Under the pieces are notes generated by a model, which saw only the letters and a list, made by a program, of their open reading frames with translations, made no database searches and was not told the origin of the DNA. 64,000 bases of DNA from an uncultured Methanobrevibacter sp. (GTDB lineage: Archaea; Methanobacteriota; Methanobacteria; Methanobacteriales; Methanobacteriaceae). Position numbers and translations under genes: made by a program. Location: positions 46,050 through 110,049 of the forward strand of contig NZ_CACWVY010000015.1 of assembly GCF_902764455.1 (NCBI RefSeq). Reading direction: 5' to 3'. This document shows positions 58,301 through 64,000 of this stretch, piece by piece. Each line of letters opens with the position of its first letter. Position 1 is the first letter of the stretch.

Positions 58301-61300
58301 CCAAGTTCATCAGTTAATATCATGTAAAACCTATTATTCTTTCCCCAATAGACAAAATCATGCGAATAAATTGAAGTTTCAATTGATGATACATTTATAA
58401 CGGCTTGAGAAGAGGATTTTTCAAAGTAACCATTTCCATAATATATTACTTCAATATTGTACATTCCCACTGCATAGTCCACATTTAAATATGAAACTCC
58501 ATTTTCATCAGTTGTTAATGTGTAAGGCTGCATAAACCCATTTTTTGATTTGACAACAACATCCAAAAGCTGGTTTGAAATCTTATGGCCATTGACATTG
58601 ATTAAAGTAATCTTATACTTATTGTTCTTACCATAGAGAGTCACGTCATCTATCAATATCAATGTGGAATTATTGTAAACTGTTAGACTCAATTTCTGAT
58701 TGTCCACCACAACATATACATCAAAATCAGAGGTTGTATTTTTAATCAAATGAGCTATAGCATAATTATTAACAAGGTTAACTACTGGTGTGATTTCACC
58801 ATTATCACTTGTGAAATAAGCCATTCTTTCAGGTAAAGTGTGATTTAACCTGTAAATGTTTTTATCGTCATCAACGACATTATCGAGTGATGCTATAATC
58901 TTGTTGCCTTCCTGAGTTATGTTTAAAATCACCCAATTTTCCAAGGTCAGATTGCCAATGAACACCTGAACTTTTGAATCGTCAGGCTTTTGATTTGAAC
59001 CCCACCAATTGCTTGAAGCATTCAAATTGCCCTTATACACGAATATGTCACTTGGACCATAAAGACCCGTGTTATTCAAGAAAACACAGTAATGAACTTC
59101 ATTAGGTTCTGACAATACACCAAAAGCTCCGGTATTTTTAATAAATATACTATTGTAAACATTATCTGATTGAATTACATGTTGAGTATATGTTTTTGCT
59201 GGAAGCTGATTTCCATAAAAGTAAGAGTTATTGATTAAATCGAAAGCCGTGATTAAAGTTTGCAGATAACTATCAGAACTTACATAATATTCCTCAAAAG
59301 GAACATCAGTATTGTTAATGAAACAGGAATTATTTATTACATTGCATACAACAATATGGCCTCTATTTTTGTAAAAGTAGCATGAATCAATAACTGCATA
59401 TCGTCTATTATTTTCTGAATTGTCAATGTTCAGACCGAAACGATTGCGGTTTATCCAATTATTGTTAACAAATGAAGTATTGTAAATGTAAGTTTTGGAA
59501 AGACTATTTATGCCTGTGGAAATTAAACCATTAGTATTGTTTTCAAATCTTGAATTGAGAACATCAATGTCAGAGTTGACCGAAATTATATCTTCAACAT
59601 GATATTTACTAGCTTCATTTGTAAAGTAAGTATTGTTAACACATATAAATTTTGAATTACCTTTAATTGCACAGCCTACAAAATTATTAAAGCTCACATT
59701 GTTCAAATAGATTGAATCTGACTTATTTGCATAAATTATACCGAAATTAGCAGGAATATCATAAAAATTGGAATTTTTCACATTGACCTGTCCACCGTTT
59801 AGATAAATCAGAGCATCAGCATAAGCCTGATTAAAAGTTGTAAAATTAATATTGTCAATATTTAAGATACCTTTATCATCAACTATGAAAATGTTTCTAG
59901 CGTTAGGTCTTGAAAGAACTGCATTGCCCAATCCAACAAAATATAACTCTTTTGAGATTTGTAAATTTGCATTCCAGCTTAAGGTATACACCCCTTCCAT
60001 TACATAAATGGTATTTCCACTGTATGCCATTGAGACTGCCTTTGACAATGTCTTAAATGGATTTTCAGGTGAGCCATCACAGAAATAATCATTACCTTTA
60101 TCATTTGAAACATACCATGTGTAATCTGTATATCCGTCACCAACAGCAAACCTCAGCACCTGGTTGTCAACTTTTGCATAAATCATTGTATTTAAATTAT
60201 TTCCAATCAATTCTGTTCTATATGATCCATTGACCAGATATCCTTGAGACTGTTTGAAACTGCCACTTTCAGTTTCCAGTTTAACCAATCTTTGGTTTAC
60301 ATCACAAATATCTTTCAAGTCAAAAACATTATTGCCATCAGTATATTTGACAAAATCAACTGAAACATTATTGTCAGTGCAGTCAAATGCCATTACTATC
60401 CAATACTTGGCTGACACTTTTGCGTATGCATTTTTTTCTACACGAGGGCCCCTATTATCTCCCCACCAGTTATAATTGGCATCAACATTACTGTCCACCA
60501 TGGCAAAAATCCTATCAAGAACTGTTGAATAGGTTATAGACACATTTGAATAGTCAAACCATAAAATTCTGTTAAATGAAGATGACTTAATGGTTACATT
60601 TGAATAAAATGCTCTAAAAGAATACTGAGTTTTCTCGCTGTCATTGAAAAATGTTGAATTTTGAATAATAGCATTTGAATTCCATAATTCATCTTCACGA
60701 GGATCTACAAATGAATTGTTGACAACCAATAAATCATTGTTTGAAACTCTCAGGGACATTACCTGTGACTTGTCAATGACAGACCTGATGTCCATGTCAT
60801 AACTTCTATTGGAAATAAATGCGCTAAGATATGAATTTGAAACATTCATATTCCTATTGTTATAGACCGTGGAGACAAATTTTGAATTAAAAATTACACA
60901 ATCTCCAATGTTTGTAACGAATTCTCCCCTGGAAGGATTATTTTTAATTTGACGTTGAATCCAGGAAATAAAACCTATGTTTCCAGCCTCACCAAATACT
61001 GATTTCCAGTCGATTGACAATTTGGATTCTGAAATGTTGTCCAGAGTTAATGAATTCTTATTCAATATTGCGCCGTTGATTGTTGTGAAATTGTAAAAAT
61101 TGCAATTGCTGATTTTAAGATTCCCTTCATTTATTATAGGTGAAAGTGAACCTTCCAAATCTGCATAACCATTAATAAATTTAATATTATTTAAAATAAG
61201 GGATGAATCATTGTTAACTTTAAATATTAATTGAGATTTATTTCCATTACCTCCATCAACAGTAACATCACCTATTCCAGTTATTGAAATTGATTTGTTT

Positions 61301-61542
61301 ACTATTTCATAACCTGTAGAATTATAAACACCACTTTTCAAATAGATATTTGAATTGTTTGAGGCCACACCAATTGTATAGTCAAGTGTATGATAAGGAT
61401 TATCAACTGATCCGTTTCCAAGGCTGTCGCTACCTTCAACACTTACATAAACATCCTGTATGGCGGTTTCGTTTTCAGCAAAAGCTACATTGACAGTCAA
61501 TATTAATGAAAAAATCATCAACATTAAAAATATCTTTTTCAA
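55324..61542 (-). CDS. Giant adhesin-like protein with beta-helix head and about twelve Ig-like repeats
   Basis: 2072 residues. Signal peptide 1-22. Two beta-helix modules open with VYVSVEGSDSLGNGS (about 31) and WYVSNDKGNDYFCDGS (about 480). From about 1000 to the end I count twelve Ig-like repeats of 80-95 residues; the last ones (VKFNINKKTYNVKTDSKG) are lysine-rich, which may favour binding to the anionic wall. No membrane helix at the C-terminus. The start is TTG at 61542, with GAGGT eight bases upstream inside a 13-base leader element also found before the 43968 gene. It is coupled by a 4-base overlap to the membrane-anchored adhesin downstream. Confidence 0.9.
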   Translation of the reverse strand: MKKIFLMLMIFSLILTVNVAFAENETAIQDVYVSVEGSDSLGNGSVDNPYHTLDYTIGVASNNSNIYLKSGVYNSTGYEIVNKSISITGIGDVTVDGGNGNKSQLIFKVNNDSSLILNNIKFINGYADLEGSLSPIINEGNLKISNCNFYNFTTINGAILNKNSLTLDNISESKLSIDWKSVFGEAGNIGFISWIQRQIKNNPSRGEFVTNIGDCVIFNSKFVSTVYNNRNMNVSNSYLSAFISNRSYDMDIRSVIDKSQVMSLRVSNNDLLVVNNSFVDPREDELWNSNAIIQNSTFFNDSEKTQYSFRAFYSNVTIKSSSFNRILWFDYSNVSITYSTVLDRIFAMVDSNVDANYNWWGDNRGPRVEKNAYAKVSAKYWIVMAFDCTDNNVSVDFVKYTDGNNVFDLKDICDVNQRLVKLETESGSFKQSQGYLVNGSYRTELIGNNLNTMIYAKVDNQVLRFAVGDGYTDYTWYVSNDKGNDYFCDGSPENPFKTLSKAVSMAYSGNTIYVMEGVYTLSWNANLQISKELYFVGLGNAVLSRPNARNIFIVDDKGILNIDNINFTTFNQAYADALIYLNGGQVNVKNSNFYDIPANFGIIYANKSDSIYLNNVSFNNFVGCAIKGNSKFICVNNTYFTNEASKYHVEDIISVNSDIDVLNSRFENNTNGLISTGINSLSKTYIYNTSFVNNNWINRNRFGLNIDNSENNRRYAVIDSCYFYKNRGHIVVCNVINNSCFINNTDVPFEEYYVSSDSYLQTLITAFDLINNSYFYGNQLPAKTYTQHVIQSDNVYNSIFIKNTGAFGVLSEPNEVHYCVFLNNTGLYGPSDIFVYKGNLNASSNWWGSNQKPDDSKVQVFIGNLTLENWVILNITQEGNKIIASLDNVVDDDKNIYRLNHTLPERMAYFTSDNGEITPVVNLVNNYAIAHLIKNTTSDFDVYVVVDNQKLSLTVYNNSTLILIDDVTLYGKNNKYKITLINVNGHKISNQLLDVVVKSKNGFMQPYTLTTDENGVSYLNVDYAVGMYNIEVIYYGNGYFEKSSSQAVINVSSIETSIYSHDFVYWGKNNRFYMILTDELGRKLLNQSIVLEIYNSKNKLLASVNVMTGTNGQAETLFSLDTGDYIAKWNYLGDDWYKPSYSYSHVTVNPINTTLTLPNATLYGRGNDYEFTFTDIYGNRISDETINLKISNATDSADFKIKVENGVGSININLLPGIYDVEASFAGDNVYGSANVKSSLNIQKVYLTLNFKSHAKIPENGVFTVILKDMYGKRVSSEKLTLELYEDGLYKTYNETSDANGEVNFKIDAVENIYFAIMNYDGSTWYNPSTGAATVEVSHSVSVGKVYLDGTDYTAYYGENGYFTILFNDTNKFSLEGMSIPVVISSGDFSKAINAESDAFGNVRVQITLEPGTYNITYKYENPFYNIYNSKSNTITIFRMPTSLVASDMIIKKGDNKNFEVKLINKNGVAISNLPVAIKVDGKSYNVSTNSFGIAKLPLNLDLGYHSVECEFENVNYISSSTNTTILVVDDSKTITGLETNEVHAGEGKTFNYRVLLLDALENPIKSSQIVLNITDVENNLIGSYETYTNQNGEAIFYLNLSYGTYTAKAYYSGNNMYFESFNTNNIYISPFENVTETILFGSDAEIINGYGNAYYVILKTVDGDFIENATVEFIVKGNKYYSTTDNRGKAVLNALFNPGAFEVKAKFEESSNLTKAYVTNHIRVSGEPVYLVSQDVVKSYHNGTHYYVALFDALGRPMVGKTIHFIFNNETYNETTDGDGFAVFEVWFGPGEYNITAFYQGSYPDEYRIVSNNIAVLTTLLSSNVTVYYTGKTTMYATFFDFSNNALNDTDVLLNINGVTYKVKTDEYGIATLPIKLNAGSYDLNILNTVTGQIEMYNVKILSTISSSNLVKYYKGSANFKAIFKDKNGKLLKNTLVKFTLKSKTYSIKTNANGVATLKINLKPGKYTITTRNTKTGEKHSNKITVKTRIITSNKNVKVAKKINFQAKILKSNGEIAKKATVKFNINKKTYNVKTDSKGIAKVNIKLNKGKYTIKTTYAGLTVKNTVKVVK

Positions 61543-61879
61543 CTTTTATGACCTCAACAATTTAATTGATATATTTTATATTGTACATTATATTTATATT
61601 TACAGTCAAATTGATTAAAATTAAATTAAATAGGAAAATAGGATTTTCTAGAAAGTTTCAAGACCCAATTTTAAACAAAAAGACAATAATTATTTCAATA
61701 GTTTAACTCTTGAAATATAAAAAATATTAATCGAATTTTACATTAACATTAAGCCCTTTAATTTTAAAAGCTGATTGAAAATAAGAATATATATCAACCG
61801 AGAGAAATCAGTTATAAAATTGAAAATATGAAATGTCAATGTCAAAAAAGAAAAAAAAGTTAGAAGTGAAAAATCACTT
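61543..61879. other. Intergenic region between adhesin genes
   Basis: No gene seen. On the minus strand it carries TATA-like sequences for the 61542 gene (about 61580-61600) and, at its right end, the stop-codon hairpin AGAAGTGA-AAAA-TCACTTCT (61862-61881) of the adjacent adhesin followed by a T-rich tract. Confidence 0.6.
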
Positions 61880-62491
61880 CTATTTAATAGTTATTTTTAC
61901 AGATTTGCTTGCTGAAGCGTATGTTTTATCTCCAGCAAATTTAACAGTTGCTGCAAATTTACCTTTTTTGGTTATTTTAAGGTTAAAGGTTGCTTGACCT
62001 TTAGCATTGGTTTTTGCAGTGTAAGTTTTACCATTGATTTTCATGGTTATTTTCTTACCTGCGCTGAGGTAAACTTTTCCATCTCTGGAATTGCATTTTT
62101 CTGTTTTTATGGTTACTGTGTATTTTTTGGTTTTTGCACTTACTTTGTATGATTTTGCAGGAGCTGAAATTGTAATAGGTTTTTTCTGGATGTCGAAACT
62201 GAATGCGACAAATGTAGCGTTGTATTTGTCATCACCGAGATAGGACATTGCACAGAGTGCTTCCTGAGCTAATTGAGTGTTAATACCAATAAATACGATA
62301 CCATTTTCATCAGTAGTTCTTTCGAGAATAACTGTTTTGTATGCAAATTTGACTGTAGCATTTACAATAGGATTGCCGTTGGAGTCTGTTAATTTAAATG
62401 AAGTGGTCTGACCAATTTCACCAGCTTTGGAATCAACAGCATAGGTTTTTATTGAAATACCTTCAGTAACATTGAACTGACTGCCTAATCT
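61862..62491 (-). repeat. Conserved adhesin 3' cassette, copy 2
   Basis: Same 203-codon cassette plus stop-codon hairpin as at 43950-44579, same total length of 630 bases. Confidence 0.8.
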
Positions 62492-64000
62492 AGGAGCTGC
62501 AATATCTTTCAATATGATTGAAGCATTTACCGGATTAATTAGTGCATCACCGACATAAGCTAATTTGAGTTCACCGTTGGTGTTGTTGGTTATTCTGAAA
62601 GTACCGTTTTCATCTGTAACTACAGTTGAAGATACTCCATTGACTGAATAATCAATTGTTTCGTTTTTAATAGGATTTCCTTTAGCGTCTTTTAAAACAC
62701 CGATAACTGTACAATCACCATCTACTTCAGTAATTTCGATAGTTCCTGAAATTGATTTAGGATTGTTGTCGTAAACTTCAGCATCACCGGATTTATTGAC
62801 ACTGTAATCACCCATTAACTCTTTAGCAAGTAAATAGTTGTCATGTACTGAAGAATTGGTATCTTTTACATCAATAGTGTAATTTGCAGTTGAATTAATA
62901 TTATTGTTAATGATTAAAGCATTACCTGCAGTAACTTTGATACCTATTGTTTCAACGCCGAATGTTTCTGAGATTTTTTCATCCCCGACATTAGTTCCGA
63001 GTGCATTAATTGCATTGTTTTCTACAGTTAATAGAGATCCTTTAAATGCAATTCCTGTAGTGTAGTTACCGAAAAGGATTAAGTCATTGCCGACAATGTT
63101 ACTTTCAACATCACCTAAAGAGAATCCGAATACATTGTATGCTTTAGCAGCAATATCATTACCAGTATAATTAGCAGAAACATTAGCACCGTTCATACCG
63201 GAATAAATAGCATAAGCAGAAACAATACCACTTACATAAATTTCATTGTCTTTAACTACACCGGAAGCAGGACCTTCAATATCAATACCATTAGCATAAT
63301 AAATATCAGATGAAACTGAAATATTGTTACCTTCAATAGTGAAGTTTTCTCCACTTACCTGAAGACCATAGATGAAATTGTGACCGTTTGCAGTAATGTT
63401 ATTGTCTTTAATTAAAGCATTATTAGAATTCTTGAAACTTACAGAATAAATAGTATCATAAAAGCCTACAGCATCATTGTAAGTAACATCGACATTATTG
63501 TCCATGAAAATTACATTGTCTGAATCTTCAAACACAATACCTTCAGAAACAGGGAAAGATACCCAGTTACCTGAACCAGCAGGAATTTCAACCCAATCCA
63601 CAGAGGAAGAAACTAAATCCAAATCAAACTTGTTTTCTACCATCAAAGCAGACACATTATTAAGATAAACAGCATTATTAACACCAGTACCTTTAGTAGC
63701 ACCCTGATAATCAACAGTATTTCCTAAAACAAATAAAATAGGACCACCTGTAGCATAAATAGCATAAGCATCCTTATCCACACCAGCAACAACATTAATG
63801 AAATTGTCAGCTAAGTAAGCAGAAGTCTCATTACCAGTTAAAGAAACACCTTTACCAGCAGTAGCAATAGTATTATCAGTTAAATAAGCAGCACCTTTAA
63901 TAACTTTAATACCAACAGCTTCAACACCAAATTTTTCTTGAATAGACTCATTACCTTCTTCAGAAGAATTCAAAATAATTCTGTTACCAGTAGCATTAAT
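61880..64000 (-). CDS. Adhesin-like beta-helix protein, C-terminal part (start beyond right edge)
   Basis: The frame is open to the last base of the window, so the gene continues to the right; about 706 codons are visible. The visible N-terminal 400 residues are a NosD-like beta-helix (NTIATAGKGVSLTGNE, NNINSTANYTIDVKD), with paired repeats on the pattern N-x-I-x-x-x-G-x-G-V. Then one Ig-like repeat (VLKDAKGNPIKNETIDYSV, about 445) and the 203-residue cassette shared with the adhesin at 43968. Ends in a stop-codon hairpin. No membrane helix visible. Surface location is inferred from relatives, since the signal peptide lies outside. Confidence 0.87.
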   Translation of the reverse strand: MNATGNRIILNSSEEGNESIQEKFGVEAVGIKVIKGAAYLTDNTIATAGKGVSLTGNETSAYLADNFINVVAGVDKDAYAIYATGGPILFVLGNTVDYQGATKGTGVNNAVYLNNVSALMVENKFDLDLVSSSVDWVEIPAGSGNWVSFPVSEGIVFEDSDNVIFMDNNVDVTYNDAVGFYDTIYSVSFKNSNNALIKDNNITANGHNFIYGLQVSGENFTIEGNNISVSSDIYYANGIDIEGPASGVVKDNEIYVSGIVSAYAIYSGMNGANVSANYTGNDIAAKAYNVFGFSLGDVESNIVGNDLILFGNYTTGIAFKGSLLTVENNAINALGTNVGDEKISETFGVETIGIKVTAGNALIINNNINSTANYTIDVKDTNSSVHDNYLLAKELMGDYSVNKSGDAEVYDNNPKSISGTIEITEVDGDCTVIGVLKDAKGNPIKNETIDYSVNGVSSTVVTDENGTFRITNNTNGELKLAYVGDALINPVNASIILKDIAAPRLGSQFNVTEGISIKTYAVDSKAGEIGQTTSFKLTDSNGNPIVNATVKFAYKTVILERTTDENGIVFIGINTQLAQEALCAMSYLGDDKYNATFVAFSFDIQKKPITISAPAKSYKVSAKTKKYTVTIKTEKCNSRDGKVYLSAGKKITMKINGKTYTAKTNAKGQATFNLKITKKGKFAATVKFAGDKTYASASKSVKITIK

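Noticed and set aside
43968..61542. Repeats within adhesin genes as possible insertion sequences
   Set aside because: Repeats are in-frame protein modules; no transposase or terminal inverted repeats with target duplications were found.

Overview
The window looks like a low-GC methanogen of the Methanobacteriales, most likely a gut Methanobrevibacter. The signs are a formyltransferase of methanogenesis (ftr), archaeal GatB, Hjc and HypF, a tRNA-Trp with an intron at the archaeal position, TATA-box promoters with very short or no leaders, GGTGAT/GAGGT ribosome sites, and several giant secreted adhesin-like proteins built from parallel beta-helix and Ig-like repeats. The genus call is inference.

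Layout. 1-3.3 kb: 3' part of an adhesin-like gene. 3.5-11.7 kb: housekeeping genes (argG, a DinG/XPD-type helicase, sirtuin, sfsA, NAD(P)HX repair enzyme, a DUF4013-type membrane protein, a K+ channel). 11.7-15.4 kb: tandem pair of secreted proteins with Ig-like domains and a module that resembles a cysteine Ntn-hydrolase. 15.5-21.8 kb: ftr, a putative alpha/beta hydrolase of surface-glycan type, an LPG-synthase-like flippase, trkH/trkA and a metallo-hydrolase. 21.8-23.0 kb: intron-containing tRNA-Trp, hjc, and a tRNA array (His, Leu, Glu, Met/Ile2, Asn), all on the minus strand. 23.4-25.6 kb: a lone, A-rich restriction-modification-like gene. 25.7-28.0 kb: radical SAM protein and a LicD protein. 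28.2-36.0 kb: gatB, CBS-ParB protein, hisE, then a polymer export/synthesis set (ABC permease, ABC ATPase with N-terminal Ig-like domains, small membrane protein, GT2-TagF fusion). 36.0-39.1 kb: larB and hypF, both linked to nickel enzymes. 39.2-43.7 kb: ArsR-like regulator divergent from grpE-dnaK-dnaJ, with a duplicated operator between them; dnaK carries a frameshift. 43.9-64 kb: four very large adhesin-like genes on the minus strand, the last running off the right edge.

How it fits together. The surface theme dominates: about 30 kb encodes secreted beta-helix/Ig-like proteins, and several other genes (Wzm/Wzt-like transporter, GT2-TagF fusion, LicD, the hydrolase with a shared tail motif, the flippase) suggest a phosphodiester-linked, teichoic-acid-like surface polymer in a pseudomurein-walled archaeon. 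The Ig-like repeat used in the secreted adhesins also occurs at the N-terminus of the cytosolic ABC ATPase, which is the most unusual architecture in the window. Other points worth a check are the Ntn-hydrolase-like pair, the box C/D guide in the tRNA-Trp intron, the likely ATT start of gatB, and the dnaK frameshift.
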